From Chloracidobacterium sp. (GTDB taxonomy: Bacteria > Acidobacteriota > Blastocatellia > Pyrinomonadales > Pyrinomonadaceae): a stretch of 64,000 bases of DNA. The notes beneath the pieces are model-generated. The model was not told the DNA's origin. It made no database searches and saw only the letters and a program-made list of their open reading frames with translations. Positions within the stretch are counted from its first letter, which is position 1; the number at the start of each line of letters is the position of its first letter. The position numbers and the translations under genes were made by a program. This document shows positions 24,606 through 33,821 of this stretch, piece by piece. The stretch covers positions 1,364,001 to 1,428,000 of the forward strand of contig JADJXP010000002.1 in NCBI GenBank assembly GCA_016715795.1. Direction: 5' to 3'.

Positions 24606-26323
24606 CCGACAGCCGCACCGTCACTTCGTCGGTCGATCGCTCCTACGCGAGCACCGTCCTCGTCGATCATGATCGCCGTCGCCGAAGCGATGTATGTCGG
24701 TGAGCCAAAGCGGTGGCCATACGAATCGAGAACCGCTCGCGTGTCCGGCGACATCCCGAATGGCTCATAGGCGATCTGATCCGGCAGCCATTGGTGATGG
24801 ATACGCGGAGCATCGATGGCGTCCTGCATATCCATCCCGAAGTCAATTACATTCATCACCGATTGCAGAACTGCCGAGATTATCCTCGGCCCGCCGCGTG
24901 CGCCCAGAGCAAACCACACCGAACCATCCTTCCGCAGCACGATCGTCGGTGTCATCGACGATAGGGGCCGTTTTCGCGGCTGAATAGCGTTGCGCTCACC
25001 CTGGACGAGGCCGTACATGTTTGGCTTGCCCGGTTGAGCTGCAAAATCGTCCATCTCGTCGTTTAGAAGGACGCCGGTCCCTTTTGCTGTTACGCGCGAG
25101 CCGAACAAGTCATTAATGGTATACGTGTTGGAGACCACCATCCCATCGCGGTCAACCACCGTAAAATGCGTCGTCTCGGTCGGTTCGGCCCCGATCGGTG
25201 TCCCGTGTCCCACATCACGGCTCGACGATGCCCGCCTCGGATTGATGGACTCGCGCCGACGGCTCGCATAGTTCTTATCAATAAGCTCTGTGGCCGGAAC
25301 GCTCGTAAAGTCAGGGTCCCCCATGAACTCGGCCCTATCGGCAAACGCTCGCCGCATCGCTTCGGCAACCAGATGATATTTCGCGGCCGAATTGTGTTCC
25401 ATACGTCCGATGTCGAAACCCTCCAGAATATTCAGGGCCTCAAGCATCACTATCCCTCCCGAACTTGGCGGCGGCATCGAAATGATCTGGAAACCCCGAT
25501 ATGTGCCACGCAACGGCATCCGTTCCTTGGCAACGTAGCTCCTCAGATCCTCAAGCGTGATCAGACCGTTGTTGCGTTTCATATCCGCAGCGATCAGCCG
25601 CGCAGTGTGCCCCGTATAGAATTCTCTTGCGCCGAGCCGCTCAACCCTTCCCAGCGTCGCGGCCAACTCGGGTTGTTTAAGAACGTCTCCCTCCTTAAAG
25701 AGGCTCCCGCTGTTCAGGAAGATTCGTCTGCTGTCCTCATATTTATCGAGAGTGTCTGCATAGTCTCGAAACCGCTCGGCGAGGCGGTGTGAGAGGACAT
25801 AGCCCTCCTTTGCCAACAACCTCGCCGGACGGACCAGGTCAGCCCACGTGACCTTGCGCGACCCATATTTGCGGAATGCCAGTTCAAAGCCCGCCAGTGT
25901 GCCCGGAACTCCCGCAGCCCGATAACCGACGGTCGATGAAGCGTCGCCGGTTACCAGATCTCCGTCGCTACTAATATAGAGGTCTCGGCTCGCCGCCGCC
26001 GGTGCCATCTCTCGGTAATCGATGGCAATTATCTCGCCGCTCTTATTGCGAATGAGCATAAAGCCGCCACCGCCGATGTTGCCCGCCTCCGGATAGACTA
26101 CGGCGAGAGCAAGCCCAACAGCGATCGCCGCATCGACGGCATTGCCTCCACGCTTTAGGATCGACACTCCGACCTTTGACGCCAGCTCATGCTGGGAAGC
26201 CACCATCGCATGTCTCCCGCGTGTGGGCTCCGCCGACGCAGCAGCCTGTCTTGGTAAGGCCGGACCAAGGAGTGCGATCACCAGGATGAGTACTCGCAGG
26301 CGGCCATTTTGTTTAGTTCTCAT
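24599..26323 (-). CDS. ggt: gamma-glutamyltransferase / glutathione hydrolase
   Basis: 574 aa, periplasmic N-terminal-nucleophile hydrolase that cleaves gamma-glutamyl bonds (glutathione). Signal peptide MRTKQNGRLRVLILVIALLGPALPRQAAAS; large subunit starts HAMVASQHELASKVGVSILKRGGNAVDAAIAVGLAL. Autoprocessing and catalytic Thr in ETTHFTVVDRDG (start of small subunit), then NTYTINDLFGSRV, LNDEMDDFA, KRPLSSMTPTIV and ALGARGGPRIISAV, all family hallmarks. ATG 26323 gives the signal sequence; 36 bp upstream a longer start is non-homologous. Confidence 0.96.
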   Translation of the reverse strand: MRTKQNGRLRVLILVIALLGPALPRQAAASAEPTRGRHAMVASQHELASKVGVSILKRGGNAVDAAIAVGLALAVVYPEAGNIGGGGFMLIRNKSGEIIAIDYREMAPAAASRDLYISSDGDLVTGDASSTVGYRAAGVPGTLAGFELAFRKYGSRKVTWADLVRPARLLAKEGYVLSHRLAERFRDYADTLDKYEDSRRIFLNSGSLFKEGDVLKQPELAATLGRVERLGAREFYTGHTARLIAADMKRNNGLITLEDLRSYVAKERMPLRGTYRGFQIISMPPPSSGGIVMLEALNILEGFDIGRMEHNSAAKYHLVAEAMRRAFADRAEFMGDPDFTSVPATELIDKNYASRRRESINPRRASSSRDVGHGTPIGAEPTETTHFTVVDRDGMVVSNTYTINDLFGSRVTAKGTGVLLNDEMDDFAAQPGKPNMYGLVQGERNAIQPRKRPLSSMTPTIVLRKDGSVWFALGARGGPRIISAVLQSVMNVIDFGMDMQDAIDAPRIHHQWLPDQIAYEPFGMSPDTRAVLDSYGHRFGSPTYIASATAIMIDEDGARVGAIDRRSDGAAVGY

Positions 26324-26387
26324 AGCGCACACTCTAGCAAACGCCCTTCCACCGTCCAAATTGGAGCAGGAGCCGGCCCGCTTTCCT

Positions 26388-26433
26388 TTTTTTCGGAAAA
26401 AGGTTTATAGTCATCTTTCGCACCACCCGGTGC
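26388..26433 (+). promoter_or_regulatory. two hairpins in the leader of the Nramp-like gene
   Basis: CCTTTTT-TTCGG-AAAAAGG (about 26388-26406) and GCACC-ACCC-GGTGC (about 26420-26433) lie 45-90 bases before ATG 26477. They may form a leader structure or a terminator for the opposite strand; no known metal riboswitch consensus was recognised. A 34-codon open frame from ATG 26452 overlaps the transporter start in another frame and could be a leader peptide, but nothing supports it. Confidence 0.3.
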
Positions 26434-26476
26434 GTCTGCTTTTGGGTAACTATGAACGACGACGGCAGTAGTAGAA

Positions 26477-27781
26477 ATGCTCCAACGCCTGTCTCCAAGA
26501 CCGTTTTTGCAGCGGGCACGACGATTACCGTCGCGTCTCCGTCGAAGTCTATCTGAATATCGCCTTTTTGCCTATCTGGCGGTGATCGGCCCCGGTATCA
26601 TCGCCGCTAATGCCGGAAACGAAGCTAGCGGAATCGCAACCTATTCGAGCGTTGGAGCCGAATTCGGTTACGACCTCCTGTGGGTATTCGTGCCGATGAT
26701 CGTCTCGCTCGTCGTTGTCCAGGAAATGTGCGTTCGAATGGGCGTCGTCACGGGGCAAGGATTGGCTGACCTGATCCGCGAGCAGTTCGGAGTTCGGTGG
26801 ACCGCCCTCATCATGCTCGCGCTCCTGATCGCGAACACCGGTGTCATCATCTCTGAATTTGTCGGAATTGCGCAGGCATCCGAACTCTTTGGCATACCGA
26901 GACAGATCGTGATACCGCTGACGGCAGCGCTTATTTGGTGGCTTGTCGTTCGCGGTTCGCAGAAGCGAGTTGAACGCGTATTTCTCGCAATGTCGCTTGT
27001 CTTCTTCTGCTATGTGATCTCGGCTTTTATGGTTGGCCCGGACTGGAACTCGGTAGGCCGTGGATTGACACAGCCGAGCATGAGCAGTGAGACGAATGTC
27101 CTCTTCATGATCGTGGCGTTGATCGGAACTACTATTACGCCCTTCATGCAGGTTTACGTCCAATCGGCAGTTGTCGAAAAGCAGATGGACGATGAGGACC
27201 TGCCAATGGCACGTGCCGACGTGATCGTCGGGACCATATTCGCCTGTCTGATCGCAGCTTTCATTGTGATCTGCGCCGCTGCAACGCTGCATTTCGAAGG
27301 GATCACATCGGTCGACTCCGCGGCTACGGCCGCAGCTGCCCTGGAACCGATGGCGGGGACGTACGCAAAATATCTGTTCGCCGTTGGCCTCTTTGGCGCG
27401 GCGATGCTGGCTATGGGCGTGCTCCCGCTCGCTACTGCCTACAGTCTCAGCGAAGCACTCGGATTTGAAAAGGGCCTCTCTCGCTCATTCCGCGAGGCTC
27501 CCATTTTTCTCGGGACGTTTACATTATTGATCGTGATCGGCGCAATAGTCGCGATGATCCCGGGCATTCCTCAGATCCGCCTCTTGATCTTGACGCAGTG
27601 TGTCAACGGCCTCTTGCTCCCCGTGCTGCTGATCGCGATCGTAAAGCTATCTAACAATCGAGAGATAATGGGCGAGAGGGCCAACGGCCCTATGTTCAGG
27701 GTTGTGGTCTATTTGGTCACGGCGATTGTATCGGCGCTGTCGCTTTTATTGATTGCAAAGACGATTGCTGATATGTTTTAG
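26477..27781 (+). CDS. divergent Nramp-superfamily transporter
   Basis: 434 aa, about eleven membrane helices, LeuT-fold metal transporter family. TM1 reads VIGPGIIAANAGNEASGIATYSSVGAEFGYDLLWV: family layout, but the normal metal-binding DPGN is replaced by NAGN, so the Asp ligand is missing. TM6 reads GTTITPFMQVYVQSAVVEKQ where classical Nramps have MPH. Later helices conform (FAVGLFGAAMLAMGVLPLATAYSLSEALGFE; PQIRLLILTQCVNGLLLPVLLIAIVKLSNN). The ion is therefore uncertain: not a classical Mn/Fe site. Start fixed by an upstream in-frame stop at 26453; no clear ribosome-binding site. Followed at 11 bp by the MscS gene. Confidence 0.85.
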   Translation: MLQRLSPRPFLQRARRLPSRLRRSLSEYRLFAYLAVIGPGIIAANAGNEASGIATYSSVGAEFGYDLLWVFVPMIVSLVVVQEMCVRMGVVTGQGLADLIREQFGVRWTALIMLALLIANTGVIISEFVGIAQASELFGIPRQIVIPLTAALIWWLVVRGSQKRVERVFLAMSLVFFCYVISAFMVGPDWNSVGRGLTQPSMSSETNVLFMIVALIGTTITPFMQVYVQSAVVEKQMDDEDLPMARADVIVGTIFACLIAAFIVICAAATLHFEGITSVDSAATAAAALEPMAGTYAKYLFAVGLFGAAMLAMGVLPLATAYSLSEALGFEKGLSRSFREAPIFLGTFTLLIVIGAIVAMIPGIPQIRLLILTQCVNGLLLPVLLIAIVKLSNNREIMGERANGPMFRVVVYLVTAIVSALSLLLIAKTIADMF

Positions 27782-27791
27782 CTCACAACGA

Positions 27792-29306
27792 ATGGCGTCC
27801 GAACTGCAAAAACGAAGTGTCTACTTCCTGATCTGGGCCGGTGTTCTGACGCTCATTCTTGTCCTCTTTCCATTTCTTGAAGACTGGATCAGGATCATCC
27901 TGACAGACCTGCTCGGCGTCACGATCAATCCCGACGGCACGCTCACGGCGGTCGAAGGCCGCACGCCGGGCATGATGACGGAGACGGGCCTCAGCCTGGC
28001 AATAACCGTCATTCACATCCTAAAGATAATCATCGCGATGGCCCTGGTCGTTATGGTGGTCCGGTTCGTGGGCTACCTGGTCATCAAGACCGCTTCACGG
28101 AAAAGCTCTGACCGAGAGATATCGTCACTGTTGAAAACGGTGATCTCGGTCGTGATCTATATCGTCTCATTTTTTATTATCTTCCAATCCCAGTTCCCCA
28201 ACGTCCAACTCGCGCCTCTGTTCACCGGATCGACGATCATTGGTATTGTCGTGGGCCTTGCATTGCAGGACACACTCGGTAACTTATTCTCAGGGTTAGC
28301 TTTACAGGCAGATCAACCATTTGTGGTGGGCGACGTTGTCATTATCCACAACCGCGGCGAGGGCGTCGTGGAATCGATCTCGTGGCGAGGCGTCAAGATT
28401 CGTACATTTCAGAATAAGCTGCTTGTCCTGAGCAATTCCGTACTCGGAAAGGAACTCATCGAGGTCGCCCCGAAGGATAATCTGAACGCAAAGGCGGTCT
28501 TTTTTAGTTCGCTTTACACGCACTCGCCGACACGGATCATACAGCTTGTTCGCGACGCTGTGCGTCAGGTGGAGAACGTCAGTCCAAAGATCAGGCCCAA
28601 TGTGCGGATTCGAAATCTTGCTGCCGACGGGATCGACTGGGAAGTAAAATACTGGCTCGAGGACTACCGTCAGCAGCACGATACGGACGCGCTGATCCGA
28701 CAGCGAATCTGGTATGTGTTTCAGCGCGAGAATTTGAACTTTGCCTTCCCAACACGGACGCTGCACATCGAGCCGAAACGGGAAGAGATACCGGCCGACG
28801 ACGTTGTCAATACCTTTGCGGAGCGATTAGCCCGTGTCGAACTCTTTGGCCCGCTGTCTGATGAAGAGATCGAAAAGCTCGCAAGTTCGTCCACATCACG
28901 CATTTACGCTCCGGGCGAAGCGATAGTTCGTATGGGCCAGGAAGGCAATTCCATGTTCGTCGTCGCTCGCGGGACCGTAAAGGTCCAGGTTCCGGAAAAG
29001 ACGTATCAAAAGACGATCAAAACGCTCAAAGAGAACGATTTCTTTGGTGAAATGAGCCTGCTCACCGGCGAGCCGCGAACCGCCAATGTTGTCGCCTTCG
29101 AAGAATCCGAGGTCCTCCGAATAGACAAGGCCGGCCTCAAACCGATCCTCGAAGGAAATCCCGTGCTTGTCCAAACTATCTCTGAACTCGTCGAAGAACG
29201 CCGCTCGGCCTTGCAGAAACTCGAAGAGGAAGCCGAGGAGCAGGCCGAGGCCGCAAAGCGCAAAGGCGTCATGACCTCGATCCGGAGCTTTTTTGGGATC
29301 AAATAA
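27792..29306 (+). CDS. MscS-family channel with C-terminal cyclic-nucleotide-binding domain
   Basis: 504 aa. Three to four N-terminal membrane helices (VYFLIWAGVLTLILVLFPFL; GLSLAITVIHILKIIIAMALVVMVVRFVGYLVI; TVISVVIYIVSFFIIFQS), the MscS pore/beta core (GSTIIGIVVGLALQDTLGNLFSGLALQADQPFVVGDVVII, GVVESISWRGVKIRTFQNKLLVLSNSVL) and, from about residue 350, a cNMP-binding domain with the phosphate-binding cassette FFGEMSLLTGEPRTANV (Glu and Arg present). Ends with a charged coiled coil (ALQKLEEEAEEQAEAAKRK). A channel whose gating is likely modulated by cAMP or cGMP as well as tension. Probably co-transcribed with the Nramp gene. Confidence 0.93.
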   Translation: MASELQKRSVYFLIWAGVLTLILVLFPFLEDWIRIILTDLLGVTINPDGTLTAVEGRTPGMMTETGLSLAITVIHILKIIIAMALVVMVVRFVGYLVIKTASRKSSDREISSLLKTVISVVIYIVSFFIIFQSQFPNVQLAPLFTGSTIIGIVVGLALQDTLGNLFSGLALQADQPFVVGDVVIIHNRGEGVVESISWRGVKIRTFQNKLLVLSNSVLGKELIEVAPKDNLNAKAVFFSSLYTHSPTRIIQLVRDAVRQVENVSPKIRPNVRIRNLAADGIDWEVKYWLEDYRQQHDTDALIRQRIWYVFQRENLNFAFPTRTLHIEPKREEIPADDVVNTFAERLARVELFGPLSDEEIEKLASSSTSRIYAPGEAIVRMGQEGNSMFVVARGTVKVQVPEKTYQKTIKTLKENDFFGEMSLLTGEPRTANVVAFEESEVLRIDKAGLKPILEGNPVLVQTISELVEERRSALQKLEEEAEEQAEAAKRKGVMTSIRSFFGIK

Positions 29307-29595
29307 CGCCTATTAGGATCTCGCGAGATGTATTTACAAAACCCGCATGTTCGGACGCATTGTATCGATACGAACCGGTTTTGTCGCGACGGATCAACGA
29401 AGGTTCAATACTCGTGATCTCGTTCATCGCCTACTATCGTTCCGATCGTTCAGGTGGACTTGATCGCAATCAGTCCTTTTACTTCGGTATTGACACTCTC
29501 ACCAACCAGGAATAGAGTAAGTGGCATATTTGGTCTTTCAGAAATGATGGACGTTTCTGATTTTCCGACAGTAGGAGGTCACCATCGCACAACGG

Positions 29596-32490
29596 TTGAC
29601 ACAAGCATTCCCAATGCGAACAGGTGTTGCCGCATCTCTTCTGCTCGCAGCGATGTCCGCATATTGGCTAGCGTCGTCATCCGAAGCTACAGGCCCTGTA
29701 TTTGGGCCCGACGGTGAGGGGCCGGGCTGCACGGTTTTCCCTACGCCGACTGTTTCGACAACGACGTATTCGAACAGCTTGCCGATCGTTCCTGCAGATC
29801 GCTCGAGCAACGATCCGGGGAGCGCGCCCGGATTGCCCTCCCTGTATCCGTCGATCATCCAACTCGGAAGCGATGCACCGGAATCGTGCGTGTTGGCCCA
29901 CGTCGGCGTGAGCTTTGATCTCGAGTCCCAGCGGCCGGACGACCTTGATATCTTACTGGTCAACCCGCAAGGCAACCGGACAATAGCTATCTCAGATGCA
30001 GGTGGCGACAAAGCGGTCGGCGGCGTCAACTATACCTTTACGATCAACGGCGCTGTTTTTCCCGATGCCGCAGCACCGCCCTCGGGCACATATTTGCCGG
30101 GACAGTACCCAGGCCTGACGACGACTGAACCTAACGGCTTTGACAACTTCCCCGACGTCAGCGGTCTGGCGAGTTACGACGCGAATTTTGGGAACGTATA
30201 TTCGTTTCCTTCGGGGGCATGGAAACTTTATGTCGTAGATGACGAGACCGGGAACGTCAGCAGCCTGCCAAACGGGTGGACGCTCAGGTTCACATTTCTC
30301 TGCAACGGACCTCCGATGATGTGTACGCCGACGCCGACGCCGTCACCGATATCAACACCTACACCATCCCCGTCGCCGGTCTGTCAGCCCGGCGTGCTCG
30401 ATACGGCCTTTGGCGGGGACGGCGTGGTAACGACCGGGATCCAGGGCGGTGTCGATGTTGCGAACGCCATGGTCATACAGCCCGACGGACGTATCGTCTC
30501 GGCCGGTTTCACTTGCGCCGAACCGGACGGTAACTGCTCATTTTCCGGAGCTCGCCTGGACTTTGCACTTACGCGCCACTTGCAGGATGGCGGTCTTGAC
30601 GGTTCGTTCGGGGCGGGCGGGGTTGTGACGACGGACCTCCGAACCGCCGACCGTGCGAATGCGCTGGCACTTCAGCCTGACGGCAAGATCGTCGCCGCGG
30701 GTTACGGCGCCGACTCCGACGGCAATCGCTTTGCTCTTGCCCGATATAATTCTGACGGCACACTCGATAACTCCTTCGGCACCGGCGGAAAGGTGCTTAC
30801 CGCTTTCCCCGGCAGCACGGGCAGCATAGCATACTCGGTCGCCATCCAGCCGGACGGACGGATCGTGGCCGGCGGCACCACGAATGGTGCGGAAAGAGCC
30901 TTCGCCCTCGCCAGATACAACGGCGACGGCACGCTCGACACGTCATTCGGGAACGGCGGACTCGTCACGACGCGCATTGAGAACCGTGACAGTTATGGGC
31001 TAGGAATGGCACTGCAGCTTGACGGTCGCATCGTTGCGGTCGGATCCGTGCTCCGCTCCGTCGGGTCGGAGGACGTTGCTTTTGCGGCGGCCAGATACAA
31101 TGCCGACGGAACCCTGGACGCTTCGTTTGGGAACGGAGGCACAGTAATTACCCCCATCGGTCCTGTTGCCGATGCGGCCGAGTCGGTCGCTCTGCAGGCC
31201 GATGGTCGGATCGTGGCAGGCGGTGTGTCGTTCGTCGGAACCACCAACATTGACTTCGCACTCGTCAGGTATCATCAGGATGGCACCCTCGACACTTCGT
31301 TCGGTAACGGCGGCAAAGTGACAACGGCGATCGCGGCGGGCAACGGCCAAGACCTACTACACGAGATCGCCATTCAGCCCGACGGCCGGATCGTTGCCGT
31401 GGGTGATTCAGCGTCAGAGATATCGCTGGCCCGCTACGACCCGAACGGCACGCTCGACACGACGCTCAATGGTACCGGATTGATCACCACTGACCTCGAA
31501 CCTAATTTTTCAGGCGCTAACGCCGTCGCGTTCCAGTCGGATGGAAAGATAGTCGCGGCCGGATATGGCTTTGGAGAAACCACTTACGATTTTGCGCTCG
31601 TGCGCTATGGAGCGCCGTGCGCAACGCCGACTCCGACACCCAGTCCCTCGCCGAGTCCGGCTACTGCGTTCGACTATGATGGGGACCACAAGGCGGATAT
31701 CTCCGTCCGTCGGCCTAGTGGGCGATGGTACATTCTTCGGTCAACGGGTGGCTTTTCTCAAACGGGCCCGCTTTGGATGATTGGCAACCGAATCGTGCCT
31801 GCCGACTATGACGGCGACCGGCGTACCGACTTGGGCGAGTATCGCCAGTCGGACGGATCATGGTTGTGGATCAGCAGCCAGACCACTTTCGATCAGTTTC
31901 ACCGATTGGGCTCGGTCGCGGACGTACCTGTCCCGGCGGACTATGACGGCGATGGGCGGGCGGACGTGGGTGTGTTCACTCCGTCAACCGGCGTTTGGTC
32001 CCGTATCAATAGTTCTAATGGTGCTTACGCAGGCATTTCATTCGGCACGGACGGTGACTGGCCGACGCTGGGCGACTTTGACGGTGACCGCCGCGCCGAT
32101 ATCGCTGTGTTCCGGCCGTCAAACGGTATTTGGTACCGGCTTAACAGTTCTAACGGCTCCTTCGCGGCGGTGCAGTTCGGGATGAACGGCGACAAGGTCG
32201 TTCCCGCGGACTACGATGGCGACGGACTGGCCGACATCGCGATATGGCGGCCGAGCGACGGCGTCTGGCATATCTGGCGATCGATGCTTGGCTATTACGG
32301 CTTGCAATTCGGCCTGCCCGACGACATTCCCGCCCCGGCAGACTACGACGGCGACGGCCGCGCTGACCTTACGGTTTTCCGGCCATCCTCAGGCATCTGG
32401 TACCGCCTCAATAGCTCAAATGGCTCGCTCGTTGCTCATCAATGGGGCCAGAACGGCGACATCCCAACGGCGGCGGCGTATGCAAATTGA
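29596..32490 (+). CDS. large secreted repeat protein: P-domain, delta-60 repeats, FG-GAP/VCBS repeats
   Basis: 964 aa. Signal-like N terminus (MRTGVAASLLLAAMSAYWLASSSEA). Residues about 60-240 resemble a proprotein-convertase P/homo-B domain (VSFDLESQRPDDLDILLVNPQGN, GAWKLYVVDDETGNVSSLPNGWTLRF). A TPTPTPSP linker leads to seven or so delta-60 repeats (about 264-675; units such as LALQPDGKIVAAGYG, ARYNSDGTLDNSFGTGGKV). A second Thr/Pro linker precedes FG-GAP/VCBS calcium-loop repeats (about 690-960: DYDGDGRADVGVFTPSTGVW). Both repeat sets make beta-propellers; probably a cell-surface binding protein. Start uncertain: AGGAGG 29573-29578 is far from TTG 29596 and ATG 29614 but ideally spaced from an ATC at 29584. 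The 290 bases before it hold no gene that I can support. Confidence 0.88.
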   Translation: MTQAFPMRTGVAASLLLAAMSAYWLASSSEATGPVFGPDGEGPGCTVFPTPTVSTTTYSNSLPIVPADRSSNDPGSAPGLPSLYPSIIQLGSDAPESCVLAHVGVSFDLESQRPDDLDILLVNPQGNRTIAISDAGGDKAVGGVNYTFTINGAVFPDAAAPPSGTYLPGQYPGLTTTEPNGFDNFPDVSGLASYDANFGNVYSFPSGAWKLYVVDDETGNVSSLPNGWTLRFTFLCNGPPMMCTPTPTPSPISTPTPSPSPVCQPGVLDTAFGGDGVVTTGIQGGVDVANAMVIQPDGRIVSAGFTCAEPDGNCSFSGARLDFALTRHLQDGGLDGSFGAGGVVTTDLRTADRANALALQPDGKIVAAGYGADSDGNRFALARYNSDGTLDNSFGTGGKVLTAFPGSTGSIAYSVAIQPDGRIVAGGTTNGAERAFALARYNGDGTLDTSFGNGGLVTTRIENRDSYGLGMALQLDGRIVAVGSVLRSVGSEDVAFAAARYNADGTLDASFGNGGTVITPIGPVADAAESVALQADGRIVAGGVSFVGTTNIDFALVRYHQDGTLDTSFGNGGKVTTAIAAGNGQDLLHEIAIQPDGRIVAVGDSASEISLARYDPNGTLDTTLNGTGLITTDLEPNFSGANAVAFQSDGKIVAAGYGFGETTYDFALVRYGAPCATPTPTPSPSPSPATAFDYDGDHKADISVRRPSGRWYILRSTGGFSQTGPLWMIGNRIVPADYDGDRRTDLGEYRQSDGSWLWISSQTTFDQFHRLGSVADVPVPADYDGDGRADVGVFTPSTGVWSRINSSNGAYAGISFGTDGDWPTLGDFDGDRRADIAVFRPSNGIWYRLNSSNGSFAAVQFGMNGDKVVPADYDGDGLADIAIWRPSDGVWHIWRSMLGYYGLQFGLPDDIPAPADYDGDGRADLTVFRPSSGIWYRLNSSNGSLVAHQWGQNGDIPTAAAYAN

Positions 32491-32494
32491 TGCG

Positions 32495-33346
32495 TTATCT
32501 CGCTTGTTCGTCGTAGATATCGCGAAGGACCTCGGAGATGGTCTTGCGTTCAGCGGCGGTTGACGAACGGCGGCGCGCGGTCGTTGAGCGCTCTTCCTCG
32601 GACTTGAACGAGACGACTCTCGACGGAATCCGGTCGCTGCCGCTCCCGGTTCTGAGTTGAGTCTCGTCATCGGTGGTCTCCTCAACGGCAGAAACGGCCT
32701 TTTTGACGGCGTGATCCGTTGATGCGTCGATCTGTGGCCCCTTTGCACCAGCGGCGACCGAGCGGCTGAGATCGAGCATCCGGGCTCCGCGGTTTTTGCG
32801 GAGGCGTTCGAGAGATCGAATGGCGGACGATGTTTGCGGCGATTCTGCAGGAGATCGTTCTATCTTGCGAAGCAGCCGGACGTAATCGCGAAGCTCGGGT
32901 GTTGGAAAGACTATCGCTGTCTCGTCAGACGTGCCTCCCTCAAGGGCCTCGGCCAGGTGCTTGATGGCGAGGGTGTGATCGTCGATCCGCTGATAAAGTG
33001 CGCCGAGAGCGAACTGCACGAGCGGCGGCACGGTCGGCATCGAACGCACGATCGATTCGCCGCGTTCGATCGTCTCCTTTATCTCAAACCCGAACCAGCG
33101 GCGCCCGTCGTCGCGTAGGATCTCGTTTGCCAGCAGGTAGAACTCAAATATCGGCCGCGATTCAAGCCGGAGGCCGCCTGTGATCGCCTTCCATACAAAA
33201 TAGGCAAGGGCACCAAAGAATGCGAGGATGAAAACCGGAAATCCTACCACATACAGCATCAGGGCAATGACGCCAAATGCCAACACGTACTGAGCTCTAT
33301 CTCTTAATACCGTCGATCCTCGTTTTTCGAGACTCGTCTTTTTCAC
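32495..33346 (-). CDS. membrane protein with TPR-like region, unknown function
   Basis: 283 aa. Basic N terminus (MKKTSLEKRGSTVLRDRAQ), two adjacent hydrophobic stretches forming one hairpin or one long helix (YVLAFGVIALMLYVVGFPVFILAFFGALAYFVW), then a soluble helical region (FALGALYQRIDDHTLAIKHLAEALEGG looks like a degenerate tetratricopeptide unit) and a Ser/Arg-rich, probably disordered tail. No family recognised. Convergent with the repeat protein, 5 bp between stops. Confidence 0.75.
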   Translation of the reverse strand: MKKTSLEKRGSTVLRDRAQYVLAFGVIALMLYVVGFPVFILAFFGALAYFVWKAITGGLRLESRPIFEFYLLANEILRDDGRRWFGFEIKETIERGESIVRSMPTVPPLVQFALGALYQRIDDHTLAIKHLAEALEGGTSDETAIVFPTPELRDYVRLLRKIERSPAESPQTSSAIRSLERLRKNRGARMLDLSRSVAAGAKGPQIDASTDHAVKKAVSAVEETTDDETQLRTGSGSDRIPSRVVSFKSEEERSTTARRRSSTAAERKTISEVLRDIYDEQAR

Positions 33347-33440
33347 ATTCTTCTCAGCGCTTTTCTCTTGGCTTTTCTGCGTTCTCTGCTTTGAACGATA
33401 GCGCCCGGTAGAGGCTGAGATCTAGCAGAGGCCGCAGGTG

Positions 33441-33755
33441 CTAGCTCGGTTTCTTTTTCCCGCGTGGCGGCGAACGCTTGGCAGTGCCGGCCGGCTTTCG
33501 TGCCTCCGTCTTTGCTCCGCTGCCGTTCTTCTTACAGTCAGCAGACGCTTTCTTTACTTCCGCTTCGATCTTCGCGCTCAGGTCCTGGATCGCCTCGCCG
33601 GCTTTCTCAACGGCCTTCATCGAAGAATCGGCCACGAATTTCAAAGCCTCGCCGATCGTTGTAGCTTCCATGCGAAAGAGATTCGCAAACTTATCTTCAA
33701 GCGGCAACGCATTAAACTCGTCCTGCAGGCGACTCTTGGTCTTGCTCTCGCTCAT
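33441..33755 (-). CDS. small helical protein with Lys/Pro-rich tail
   Basis: 104 aa. Residues 1-70 are helical and acidic/basic mixed (LQDEFNALPLEDKFANLFRMEATTIGEALKFVADSSMKAVEKAGEAIQDLSAKIEAEVKKA); the last 30 are Lys/Pro/Gly-rich (KPAGTAKRSPPRGKKKPS), like the nucleic-acid-binding tails of histone-H1-like proteins. No function can be assigned. Follows the Fur-type regulator gene on the same strand (about 65 bp). Confidence 0.7.
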   Translation of the reverse strand: MSESKTKSRLQDEFNALPLEDKFANLFRMEATTIGEALKFVADSSMKAVEKAGEAIQDLSAKIEAEVKKASADCKKNGSGAKTEARKPAGTAKRSPPRGKKKPS

Positions 33756-33821
33756 AGTAACTGCTCCCGCGGCCTCTTTCAGGCCTCACTTGGACTACGC
33801 AGGCAACTCGGGAAATGTTCC

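Noticed and set aside
26452..26556. 34-codon frame ahead of and overlapping the Nramp start
   Set aside because: No ribosome-binding site and no recognisable sequence; noted only as a possible leader.
29454..29717. 87-codon frame upstream of the repeat protein
   Set aside because: Overlaps the signal peptide region out of frame, no protein-like features.
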